Assembly: GCF_000150275.1 (NCBI RefSeq)
Contig: NW_002060973.1
Coordinates: 353,004 to 417,003 of the forward strand
Origin: Trichoplax adhaerens
Lineage: Eukaryota > Placozoa > Uniplacotomia > Trichoplacea > Trichoplacidae
Reading direction: 5' to 3'
DNA: 64,000 bases
In this document: piece by piece, positions 12,112 through 25,300 of the stretch
Layout: each line of letters opens with the position of its first letter
Position numbering within the stretch: position 1 is the stretch's first letter
The notes under the pieces: model-generated
What the model was told of the DNA's origin: nothing
What the model saw: only the letters and a program-made list of their open reading frames with translations
Database searches by the model: none
Program-made: the position numbers and the translations under genes

Positions 12112-15100
12112 ACTACTAAATCTAAAGTAGTTATACTGTTATTCCAGTTTATTAACTATTGCTTGTTGCATCAATTCGATTTACAAATCTCATGATTGGT
12201 AACGCTTGAAAATATGGGGAAAAACGTAATTGTAAATTTAGGAAAGTATAAGAATTTGGACCAAATTTTTTGAGATTAGCCTTATTAGTAAATTATTTTG
12301 CACATAATGTGACTACACAATATAACGACAGTGAAATAGCCAGGATATTGCTATTTTATTGGTTAATCTTGTAGCGATTTAAAGTTATACTTAATTGTAT
12401 CAGAATTCACTTATCACAGTTTCCACGATTCTATTTTCGTACAAGCATAACTTATTTTATGTTATAGATTCAATTTTCACATTATTATCACTCAATCAAA
12501 AATTCTTTAAGCTACTTAATTTGCATTTTTCTTTTGATATTTTGACCGTGACTAAACTGTTAATGTCATGACTTAAATGGAATGAAATGGTAAACTATTT
12601 AATATAAATATATGCCTGAAAATTTTATGTACTGAGGTCGTAGTATACTATCTTCTTCATTCAAGTGACTGTTTTTTGTATTGAACGATATATGTGTGTT
12701 ATATTTATTGTCTAAATGAGCTTGCATATGGTTCTATACGTTTATCATTTTGTTTTTATATATATACAATGAATAGAATTATTTTCTAGTTATATCACTG
12801 AAAGCACAAAATCACGTAGTAATGTAACGTGTGTTACACGAAGCTAAATTACTCATCCTAGTCAAGAAAATTGTTCCTTGAATGAGAATGAATTAATGAA
12901 CTGCTTTTCATTATTAAGTAGTATTGCATTATTCCTATTGATGTAGCATACAATTTACACTATGATTGCACTTTTCAAATCCAATCTTAATAAATATACT
13001 TATGTTTATTATTATCACCAATACTCGATGCTTTAGAGATTTATCGATTTGTCAGTAAGAATTGTGCGCATCAATAGTACGTTCTGCAAATGATTTTAAA
13101 GACTTTGATATTTTAAAAAAATATTCCAGGTACCGTAGTTGCCAGGAAATTTCTATTTCTTGCGAGATTATTACATCTTGCTTGGATGAATTATCAGCCT
13201 TTTTGATACATTCTTCACCTGTTATAGGTTTTACATTTTTTAATTTGCGCTATTTCAAAGTATAATTGCATACGTTCATAAGAACTGAGACATTATTCAG
13301 TAATAGTAAATTCCGCGTTATAAAATTTAAAATTTATTACTACCACTTTTAATCTAACAAACTAAACAGCAACCACCACCTTTACCGTCCTCGCACAGTA
13401 CGACTGAATTTGTTGTGCATGTTAATGTAATGTTACTATGATTCTAAAGAGTACGGTAATCTAACAAAAGTACACAGGATGTACCCTTGAATTCGCTACA
13501 AATAATAATCAAAATCTGTACTAAAATTGATAATTCATAGCATTATTAACTTGAGCTAGTGAAAGAGGAGCATCAACCCCTTACTCACTCACAATATTAC
13601 AAATAGAAATCTGTTTGGTTATGTTGCAATTTTTTTCTTTCGATCTTTGACGAATGCAGATTCCTAACTTCGTCTCACCCATAATTAAACTGCCTGATTT
13701 GCTGCTAGACATTCCTAAAATATCTTTTTTTTTTTCCGGGTGAGTGTAGATATCCGATAAAAATATGCTGATTAACATTGCACTCTGTATTGTGCATAGT
13801 GCATACTCGTATTCATAGCATTATATTTAAATATTTATCAAGATATTAAATTTCTTGTTTTTGTCGCTCGACGATTCAAAGTACCGTAATATAAAACGTT
13901 TGATCATGTATTCTTTTTAGCTAACTGTTGGTATGCAAATACATACGAATATAGCTGTAATAAATACATGACCAAACCAAGGTATAGTGGGGCTGTATTA
14001 CGGTGATAATTAGCGATAGCGAATTTTGGACAAATATCGGTCAAAATAAAAGGATAAGATTTCTAGAACAGTCAATATTTTGATGAAAGAAGTCGTGTTT
14101 TACATGCCCATAAATATCATACTTTCAATCGCTCAGTTATCAATACGCATTTACTATAGTATGACATGGTATGATTCTAATTAATGAGCAAGAAAGCTAT
14201 AGTCTAATTATAAATTAAGCCATTAAAATTAAAAACATAACTACAGTTTATGAATTGACATTGCTTATGCAAGAAAAAATTCGATTCAATAACTATTGCA
14301 AAATGATATTAATGATAGAAATAGCTATTAACTACGGAAGATGAGATAATTTACATCATCTTCTAGATAGTACAAGGAGATGGTCCATTCCTAAATATAT
14401 ATTACATTATCGTAGATTCAAGTAAATAAAAGGCCTCGTAGACGATTAAAATGATAATTCAATGACCACATCCAGTAAAATCTGTAGGATACTTACAGTA
14501 AATAACGGCAATCCTAAAGAATAAAATATTACATCTAGACGTTTATTATATCAATTGACACATCAAAGTCTCCACTTTTGTCAACTAAGAAATGATGAAC
14601 TAATTGAAACTCTTAAATTGTATTGAATTGAAAAGTATCTATTCATTATATACTAATGCTAATTTGTCAAAAAAATATCCAATATCAATATAACTATTAC
14701 TTGGGACCGTAGAAAGGTATAAATAAGTTAGTGAATGTATCGTACAATTTAACACAATATATCATACGTAAAAATAACGCATTGAACCTTGTGTAGCGGT
14801 AACCATTAACTTAAATATTATCAGCTACCAATTGGGTAATGAGTATACATATTGTTCTATAAAAGTTCACTTATCTGAATGATTTTAATATAAAATTTTT
14901 GAAGGAAAGTATTTTATAATTAATTAGAGTTATTATTAATAACCAAAATGCGACAAAGTCACAATTCGTTGCCCTTGAAAAATTTATCCAATAAAATATG
15001 GATTGTTGGTTAGGGAGTTCGCGTATACAACATGTATATAGTATATTTACAATTGTGTCTTATTATAATATATACGACCACAATTTGACATGTTGGGTAC

Positions 15101-16636
15101 TTCAGAAATGCCGTTTGCTGCTGCAAAACTTTTATTTTTTGCAAGATTTTATCACAATACGATTCGAAGATTTTACTAGTGTGTGACCATTGAACTGAAC
15201 TTTAATATCGACCGTATTTCCGTTACAAACCGAAATCATTTGCGATAACCCTCTTCAATGGCATATCATGAATACTAGCGTGTATGCACTAGATTCAGTG
15301 GGTAGAATGACTTTATTAAATATTTAAGGAACAGCATTGCTACTGATCATTCAGCTATGATTGCAAACCACTTTTCGCCATAAATAAATTGAGCTAAACG
15401 TATTTAAGAACTACTGATAGAAGTTCGTGTCTGACTTCGAACTTAAAATGCCAGGTTCTTGTTATTAGTTAATACTCTACTATTCTTAAACCTTGTAATA
15501 AAAGCCCTTTATTTAATTTTGCTTTGACCTAGGCAATTTCTCCTTTAAGAATTGCATCCCTTAGATCAAAAAGAATCGATAGGTACTTTTTTTTAACAAT
15601 ATGCCTTATATCGAATTGTATACAGTACATGTAAATGTAAAAATATTGAAATATTCATTCAGAATCTACCTAAGCTAACAAAATAAGCTAATAACTGAAT
15701 ACCCAAAAATGCCTAAGAGCATTTCTATAAGTTTCTAATTATTTCAGCTAGGCTTAAACTCTTCTTTGTTGACTAAAATTTCGCTATGTCATCTTATCAA
15801 TTACGGTAATGCCGCAGTAATGGTAGTTATTATAATACATTCACCGTCGAAAGTATCATAAGATTTTATCCGAATTAAGAAACAAAAATGTTTATTGAGA
15901 AACTAGAGTATTTACCAGGATAATAGAAATGAAGTAAGGTTAAGAAAGTGAAAACGTAAGTTTTAAACAGCGAGAAGGAATTGAAAACAGTTAGAGTAGA
16001 GAGAAAATATTAAATAATATCATATGTTCATACCGTACAATGTATAATTAATATATGGTGGCAATTGTAACACTGTCCAAATCCAATTACACTTCAGCTT
16101 TCGTTTAAAGGAAGTAGCTGGAAAACGAATGAAGATAATAAATTAAATTAAGTACAAGCTCGTATAAGAAACAGGTTCCATCGGTAAAAGTCAAGATTGC
16201 CTTCATTGTTACTCGAGGATTAATTTAATTTTCTAAATATTTTAGAGAACACTAATACTATTGCTTTTTCATAACTACATTAAAGTGATATTTAAGAATT
16301 ATTCTGATCAATTCCAGCAAATGGATAGCATTATTTGCTTCATAGCTTGATGTCTTACTTTGGTCGTAACATATGGCTAGTTTACTTTATGTAGCAGACG
16401 ATCCATTCTGGAATATAACAAATTAAATTAGTTTCATCAGGATTATTATTCGATCTTTATAAGAGTTACAGATTTCAGAGCTAGAGCTCGTATACGCAAC
16501 TAGCGAATTAATAAGCTTTATCAGAAGCTTTTATTCAAGATGGGAAACATTGTAATTGTTTATGATAGAGACAAAGTCTGGCAAGCATATTATGGAAAAT
16601 CAGAGATTAGTTTAAAATTTCGCGTAAACACTTCAC
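12112..16636. other. PITP 3' flank and intergenic DNA
   Basis: I find no coding exon of a known family on either strand. The AATAAA at 12989-12994 could be a distal polyadenylation signal for the PITP gene, but this is not established. Short open frames at 13062-13265 and 14998-15186 carry no recognisable domain, initiation context or splice pattern. Confidence 0.55.
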
Positions 16637-17165
16637 GCCAAGATTATTAATATGCTACCCTAAAGAATATGCATTATCAAAGTAGAGCCTAATCTAGTTG
16701 ATAAAAAACGAACTACTAAATTTCGATAAAATTGCCTACATCTATACTTTTTCTAGCACCTACAGCTACAATAAGTATAGCAACGTTCTATCCTGTTTGT
16801 AAATAAAAACATTATATTCAACAATTTAAGTTCTGCTCGACCTTTACATAATCAAATTATTACCGGTACAAGTACAAGTAGCTTCCATAACGATACGACA
16901 TCTTCAGGCCAAAATTACTGATATGCTATTCTATAAGCATTACTAATGCACAGTCTAATCTGATTGATAGAAAAAAAAGGGCTACTAAGTTTCAGTAAAA
17001 TCGCCTTATTCTGTACTTTCTCTAGCTCCTACATCTATAATAAATATAACGTTCTGTATTACTTACGAATAAAAAAAACTGTAATTAATAATTTACATTA
17101 AGATCGACCTTTATAATCGAATTATTACCAGTATTAAGTAGTTACCATAACGACGTAGCACATTG
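16637..17165. repeat. Diverged tandem duplication, period about 271 bp
   Basis: Two direct copies begin at 16637 (GCCAAGATTATTAATATGCT) and 16908 (GCCAAAATTACTGATATGCT). They stay alignable for about 260 bp, including the shared TTTCTAGC.CCTACA and ATAACGA blocks, with many substitutions and small indels. No open frame is maintained in both copies. Confidence 0.75.
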
Positions 17166-18650
17166 ACCATTTTTATGCTTTAACGGAGTATTTTTACTAC
17201 TGTCTTCACTAACTGAGGCTTACATTCGATTCCAAAGTGTTTTACACTTTCCTATGCGTAGTGGGTACGTGTAAATTTATTATCCAGTAATTTGTTATTA
17301 TAAACTTCTATCCAAGGCCCTTGGTCAATGACGAATTACCAGGTCATCCTTTTATTCCTGAGAAATAATATTGTCAATTATTGGTATTTATTTATTTTAT
17401 TGAGAAGCATTGAACAAAAACTCTGGTATTACTTGTATTTAGGAAAACATTAAAAAAGTAAGATTTCATATTTGAGGAAATTCGTTTATTAACGAGCTTA
17501 CGCAACAACTTTACAGGTTTATTTCCCGTAATTAAACAAATCAGAGTTTGGGCTTTACATAGTTGACATAAAGGCGATCTTATTCTATAATAGATCTTTC
17601 GATTAATCTAACTCCAGAGACTTACCAGCAACGGTAACCTGGAATTATTTCAATTGATTCATAGTTTTATATCAGTGTTTTAGTTCATACGCGTAGTTCT
17701 ATTTATGTAGGCAAAAAAACATACGACTATAATATTAGCAGCATTGAAGAATTTTTTCCTATTTTTCAACTCTAAAATAGCAATATTTCTACCTGTTATA
17801 ATTCTCCACTTAAATAAGCAGAACTCGCTTTGCTAAGGTACTCAAGCTAGCCAGTACACTGGAAACGATTCTTTATTTGTGATTAGATACCTTTACACCG
17901 TGAACTAGGTCCCCCGTCAGTCTATCAACTAGAAGTAGGAGCTATATCACACGTTGCACGTTACGTTACGTTTTTATAAAATCTTGCTGTCGGAAGACTG
18001 CTAACTATGCAGTAGTATTAAGAGGATTGATTACAGATAAATTTAACTACATGTCTTGGTACAGTAATGGAACTATGCAGAAAGTAGATATAGTTGCCGA
18101 GTTGCGCCATATATCCTATCCGATAGTAATGACGGTACCTATTCTTAATCTAAAATTGCAACACTATCCCAACCAGCTATGAAGCCAAATTTTCAAGTTT
18201 CTCATTCCAATCTTATTTATTTAATTGAATTGTTAAATTAAATCTTGTAACGGAGTATCTTTTACTTAGTATTCGAACATATGGGAGCCATTATTAGATA
18301 ACTATTGTAGGAATTTACGTATTTATATATTATAAACCTACAATAATATTTCAGACAATTGTTGAGATAATTTTTACTTTTATATTACTAGTACTAAATC
18401 GCGTTTTATGAATAAGTATAAATTTCTGATTTAATGTTGTTTGTACCACATAAGGGCAGATTAGTTGCTATAATGATAACTAGTGCTTGCGTAGTTAGGG
18501 TACAAAGCTTTAATCGGCAGATGCTACCTAGGGCCTTCTGGCAATAGTTGATCGCCAACACTGAATCATGATAACATTTAATATCCTAGGCTATCAATAT
18601 AAATAAAGCTCTGAAAAGTTTACGAAGTACTCCGACTAACGTTCTGTATC
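17166..18650. other. Intergenic DNA, no feature recognised
   Basis: AT-rich sequence with stop codons in all frames and no repeat or RNA gene that I can support. Confidence 0.5.
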
Positions 18651-19132
18651 TATACTTTATTCAATATACGCCAAATACTATTTCCTCTATGCGAAAGGTA
18701 GCAACTATACATACGTTTATTCAACGATAAATTTTCAATAATACCGTGCGATATTAGCCAAGCAGCGTAAGAAAATCCGAAACTAATTTCAGGTAGGTTT
18801 GTGGATTCTACATTATAGAAGATTATAGAGCGATGGTTAAGAAAAAAATTCTCCATAATTTTATTCCAATTGAACTACACATGTTTTTGGTACACTCTAC
18901 TCAATATATGGTAAAATACTGTCTCATCCATGCGTAAGTTGGTAGCTATATAAACGTTTATTTGTCGATAGTTCCTCCATAATGCCCTGCAATTGAAGCC
19001 AAGCAGCGTAAGAAAATCCGAAACTAATTTAAGACAAGACAGTAGATTATAAAGTGCAGATATTTGTAGAGAGACTGTTAGAAAACTATTTTCTTTTCAC
19101 AATCCTAGCCCTATTGATTGACACATGTTTTT
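18651..19132. repeat. Tandem duplication, period 241 bp, just upstream of the LRR-GPCR gene
   Basis: Two direct copies with a block of 33 identical bases (18757-18789 and 18998-19030, starting GCCAAGCAGCGTAAGAAAAT), while flanking sequence has diverged clearly. It lies 160-640 bp before the receptor's ATG, so it may include promoter or 5' UTR sequence. A 68-codon minus-strand frame (18650-18856) covers the first copy; the second copy keeps a similar but shorter reading. Confidence 0.75.
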
Positions 19133-19293
19133 AATTAAATACGCAAGTACCGGATGTTAAGCTGCAATATGTACTGATTTATAAGATAATTAAAATGCGG
19201 CATTACCTTCCAAATTATCACAATTCTACGTTTTTTTTCAGAGGTTACTGGTAGAATTTCCTTACGATACCTACACGAAAAATACCGATATTC

Positions 19294-19357
19294 ATGGCGT
19301 TATCACTAGTTTTGCTTTGGTATTGCATTTTTCTTATTAATAATTCACAAGGTTCAG
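19294..19357 (+). CDS. LRR-GPCR gene 1, exon 1: signal peptide
   Basis: Reads MALSLVLLWYCIFLINNSQG then S plus one base, a classic hydrophobic signal peptide. Donor GTACGA at 19358, phase 1, joins the LRRNT exon in frame. The length of 64 bp is identical to the signal exon of the downstream paralogue. No in-frame ATG with better context is needed. Confidence 0.85.
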
Positions 19358-22300
19358 GTACGAAACTCTTTTCGCTTACAGGCAGTGCTGATTTAATGAT
19401 TACAAATCATGCAGCAACTACCATCAGTGAATGAATTTTAGGGAGATACCCTGTCTTATGATGTGTTGAATTTTTGACCCAAGAATCAGTGGATGTCTTT
19501 CTGAATAAACAACTGAATCATTTTATTTAAATATTTACTGTACTGCTTCTAATAGTCGTTAGTAGTGGTAAAGCACTTTTGCGATAATATACCAATAACA
19601 TTATCCAGGAAATTCTATTTGTTTTTGATATCCTTTGGATTAAATTTAAGGGTCAGATAAATGGCCGTTACAAGTACATTAAAAGGAATTATATTTACAA
19701 AGTAATTGTTAGTTTTTATGAGTGTAGTCTGAGTAGCAAGTTTTAATTCAGTGCTATTCAAATAAAATTTTCATTCCATTCCTAGTGCAGTATGTGTTGA
19801 CTTATCTGAATCAGTATTTATCGTTGGTCTGGATCATAATAAATAATATTTACCGATTTTATTGAGTGAGATATGAGCTTTACCGAGATCAATGCTTATT
19901 TAGTACGACAAAGTATATAAAATTATCTCTGTATTTGAATGAAACAAATTGATATACCAAACTGAACTTTTAGAAATGTAGTAGTTTTTGCTTTATCTTA
20001 AAGACACCTAATCACAGGCTTAAATAAATCTAGAAAGAATAAATTATTGAAAAGGCATTCACTTCGGCTAGTAACTACATAATATAATAGCCGTGAAATA
20101 TGGTCGCTTTAAAATAGACAATATAGCTACGAATTTCTATAAATTATCATTATTAATCAAAATTATTGAAATCCCCAGATGGCCTTTGATAAGAATATCT
20201 TAATGGATTTATATTCATTTACTGACAGTCAAGAAATGAATTTTATGTGTTTTATTATCACGTTGCAATAGAGATCCAGTGTCCTAAAACTTGTGATTGT
20301 CAGTTTGCTTCTAAAATACAATGCACAAATCCTATATTGACCACGTTTCCAACCTCAGGAGCAGTTTTATCTACTGTTAGGCAACTGTAAGTATTGTCTA
20401 TTAAAGTATCTTTATTATAGGTACTTAAATTTAAAGTTAAGCTTCCAGCTCCAATAAAGAATAATAGCGAATCCGACTTTTCTACGTCGTATATAGAAAA
20501 TGATGACTTTCTGCTAAAATAAATTCCACTTATAACTTGAAAGTTTAACATTTAATTAATGATTAATTTAATAATGAAATACAGAGTGATTATGGGAACA
20601 AAGATTCGATCTGTCGGAAAAGATAATCTCTTTAATTATCCAAATTTAACACTGCTGTAAGTCAAAGATATTGCTGGATACTGGTTCAATTACATATTTC
20701 CTTTAAATTAAATCACTTAGTCACGCTAATTTTTCTAATCAATGTCGTACATTGACAACTTAATAAATATTCAAGTTGAGTTTATAGATTATTACTACTC
20801 AGAGGTTGACCATTTTAATTTAGAAACTTAAAGAACAATAAAATTGAAGACATTCAAGATGGGGCCCTTGCAGGATTGCATAATTTAAAAACACTGTAAG
20901 TTGAAAAGACTCTTTTAATAGAGTACTTGTTTCTCACGAAAAATCTTCTCAAAATTTGAAGAATAGTCTCTACATATGCAAAAATGCTTGAGCTATTATT
21001 ATCATCATGATCTGCGAAGTATTTTCTATTAAGTCACTATGTATCGATTATCTAAATACGTCTGTCTTCTATATTACTTTATACAGAGTGCTTGATCAAA
21101 ATGTGCTGGATGATTTAATCAATCAGAGAACATTCGAAGGATTATCAAATTTAACAACTTTGTGAGCTACACGAGTACAATGAGGATGGAAATGTGCAAA
21201 TAAGAAAACAGATTTATCAATAAGTTGATAACATAATAGTCAGCAGCATTTACTATAATTTTATTGCTACAAAAAACTATAAAATGTTACTGGCTTTATC
21301 TTAACAATTAATTTGACAGTTATTAGTATAGTGTAGATATTATTTAGGAGCCTATAGTAGCTAAAGGGTTTCGATAGTATTACAACGTATTTATTAGAAG
21401 CACATCAGCCAGATCATCTTCTCTAAAATAACGTAGAAATCCTAAAATATATTATTTTATCATTTGAAAGTTGGCAATGTTGCACTAATTTTGAATCGGT
21501 TTGTCCATTTAGACATTTGGGATATAACAGGATAAAAAATATTATAGATGACGTTTTTGCCAGATTACATAGCTTGGAATCACTGTAAGTTTCCCTACAT
21601 CAGTACTGTCAATTTTTAATAATTTCCATGTTAATGTTGCAGTATCTAAGAACATTTAGCATTTTAGACTTGAGGATATACTATCTGAAGGATAATTCGC
21701 GTATTTCTAAACTATGATATTGTACTGTTTGTAATTCCTGAAACTTCGCTCTGTCCATCCATTGGTGAATAACATTAATGTCTCAAAAATACCGTGTTAA
21801 TGATTACTAAACTGGCATAGATCGTTGCACTACAACATGCTTCATGAATTAACTTCTCCAAGAATATTCCAGGGATTATCAAGATTGAAATATTTGTAAG
21901 CTAAAAATAAGTGATAAATAACATTATCCCGTAATAATAATGTTGATTAAGCGACAAACGTCCTATCGACTATAAATTTTAGTTTCTTTAAGATCATAAC
22001 ATAATATAAGTTGGTTCAATACTAGCAGCAGTTCCTATTTGTTTGACACTCATAGCAAATCATAATTAGTAAAAACCGATTTTGCTTTAGAGTACTAATG
22101 AAATAAAAACAGCTGAAACATCATCCGATGATTTAAGCAGTATGCACACTACGTAATAGAATCGCATCATAACTACTTGAAATGAGTTAGTAGCGATAAT
22201 TTTGAATTGACATTTATCAATTTAGGTACCTGTATAACAATAAGATAGAGAAGATCTCAGATGGAGTTTTTGCAAGCTTGCACAGCCTGCAAAAACTGTA

Positions 22301-25300
22301 AGTAATTGTAATAAAGCATAATTACTCTTCAATACAAATTATACAGCGATTGGGTGTTTGTTTACTTCCATAATAAGGTTTTCTTAATATATTACTGTTA
22401 TTCGCTAATGATTGCTATGCAAGCATTTAAACGATCTTCTTTATTCTAAAAATAACATTGTAACTGTTTATTTTCGAAATCTTGCTCAATTCGTTTATTG
22501 GTATATATTAGTAATAGCTCGAAATATTAATGACTGTAAAATTGATGTAGGTCTTTGCAGTACAATACGCTACACGATATAACTTCTCCGAGAATATTTC
22601 AAGGATTACCAAGTTTAAAAGACCTGTAAGCTATAAAACAGTAAATTAATAACGGCATCATCTGGGAATAATTTCGAATAAATTATTAGCATCCATAGAT
22701 TAAATAATCTTAATATTTATATTTAAATTATTTAAATATTTAATGTTCTTTGTAATCTCTGTACGATGTCAGATGACTCACTATTATAATAATTACCGTC
22801 CGCATAAGACTAATACGGCAGTTCAATAACTAAAACAACTGATTGTATAGTTGAGCATCAATAAAATAGCAAGAGCTAGAATATCTAGTAATGATTTAAA
22901 TGATATGCAAATAACATCATAGAGTGGCATCGTCCCACTTGCTAAAATACATAACTATAATTTTAACATTTTGGATTGGTTTTTGATGATCCAGGTACCT
23001 GCACAATAATAAGATTGATAGGATTGCGGACGGAGTTTTTGCAAGTTTGCATAACCTACAAGGGCTGTAAGTTACGAATCTTGCAGTAGAATAATTACTG
23101 TTTATTGAAAATTATACCAGTAATATATGATGTTACTCCTAGTCAGTTGAGGATACTTAGCTAGATTAAATGAGCTACAGCTTAAAGTTATCATGAAATA
23201 ATACAGTTATTGTATATTCTTTACTATTCAGTAACATAAGAGCTTTAAGTTACTTTATAGACTAACTAAAATAATGGTAACTTATAAATTTCTTTATGAT
23301 TTAACAACGTCTCTTCTTTAGTAATCTTATATGTTTATATAGACAATCTCTGTAAACTGTTCTAAATTCTAAAACTATGGTATAATTCTTAAATTGCTTA
23401 ATTATTGGGCTTTAATGATCATCATTTCAGATACTTGTATTCAAACATATTAACTACATTGAATTCTTCAAGAATCTTTGAGGGATTGTCAAACTTGAAG
23501 AAGCTGTAAGCTATGTAGATATACAGCTAGAATTTAAGATAATATGAGAAATATCAGTGGTATATTTGCGCCAACTTCTGTATCATCATAGCACATAGAT
23601 TCTAATTTGTATATCATATTGAATAGATTACTATATCCAGAAATATTTTAGTTCAGTGGTTTTTTATTTAGGAAACTGAATATTTGAAATACTTAGATCA
23701 ATGCATTGCTTGAAATCTGAGCATTGAGTGTTAACTATGAGTTTAACGGGAATTACGATATATTTTTCTTTGATATAGGTATTTACAGAAAAACAGGATA
23801 GAAAAAATTGGAGATGAGGTTTTCATAAACTTATATAATGTAGAGAAACTGTAAGTTATGGTACATACAATTCATTTTTAAGATCTAGGTCTTTGCAAAT
23901 TAAAGGAAATATTTACGTTAACTATAAAATCATATTATAATTTTTGAAGTTCAAATTAGCCTATCGATATCAATGCTTATTCTTAATCTCTCTCTGTTTA
24001 ATAATGTAGAGAATTAGAAGAAAACATATTGGATGGTATGAATTCTTCTGGAATTTTCAAAGGATTGTCAAACCTAAAAAGTTTGTAAGTTATACTGCTG
24101 CTTATCAGTTAATAACGACTGATACTATCTCTTTAAATCTATCGTTAATAAGCTGCAAGTTTATTATACTATGTTTAAAATTCATTCCATGCAATCTACT
24201 GTCTCCTTTTAAGACTACTATCTTTAGAATCATTGACTTGTACCATCTACTATATTTGTATGGTTACCATAACTGAAATCTATATTTAAACAATAAAGTT
24301 TTAACTATTGAAACACGTAGTTTATTTTCTGATTATACCCATCACTATTTCCTTACAGCAGCACTTACTGAAGTATATACCATAAATTTCGTTCAGTCAC
24401 CATCGCGTACATATTAAATAAATATTATGTACATGTTTTCATTGCAAAATTTATCTTGATGAATTATCTACTTCTCTAATATTAGCCAAGTTAAAAATTA
24501 CTCCAAGATCCGTCAAGTAATATAATATTTCATAAATATTAGAGAGACTATGAGACAGGATTTTAAGGATTTCTTACTTGAGAGTTGTTGTCTTGACTTT
24601 GATTCAATGTAATTTCGTTGCAGATATTTAGATAAAAATAAAATATCCTACGTTGCTGATGGAGTTTTTCTTCCAATAAAAGGGCTAACATATTTGTGAG
24701 TTTGTAAAAATGTAAACATTTAAAACATTTGTACATATGTATATTATAATTTAAAAGGTTACTACTAAGCTTAGTTTGACATATATTATCAGTCTTCGAT
24801 TATAAATTTATTATATCGATTATAAAGCTTTAGTCAAATAAGCAAATAGCACTTCTATGTCAGTAATATTTAGCAATAAGCTTAGATCAATTTCACTTAC
24901 CAATTTCAAATTTCGGTAAAATCTTTCAATACCTTGAAATATAGTATACAAAGTCACTCTAAGATTTGTGTCTAGTAAGATTAACTTCTGTATGGGCTGT
25001 ATTGGTATTCGCTAAATGTCGCAGTTGCAATTACCAACAAGCCGGTTATTATAGTTAGCTGAAAAAATTATTAAAATCATTCAGCATTTCTTTAGTCAGA
25101 GACGGACTCATTGTGCCAACACCATTGGCTTAATATTTGCGTTATGACTATTTTCGTTTTGTTGTATTAAATGATATTGCTTATAATAACTTAAAATACT
25201 GCCTATTTTCGACTATTCTAACTATCACCGTGCGATAAACAGTGGCCAAAAGGCTTAGTAGTTATTTCAATAGTAACTAATTCAGATTTATTTCTCTGAT

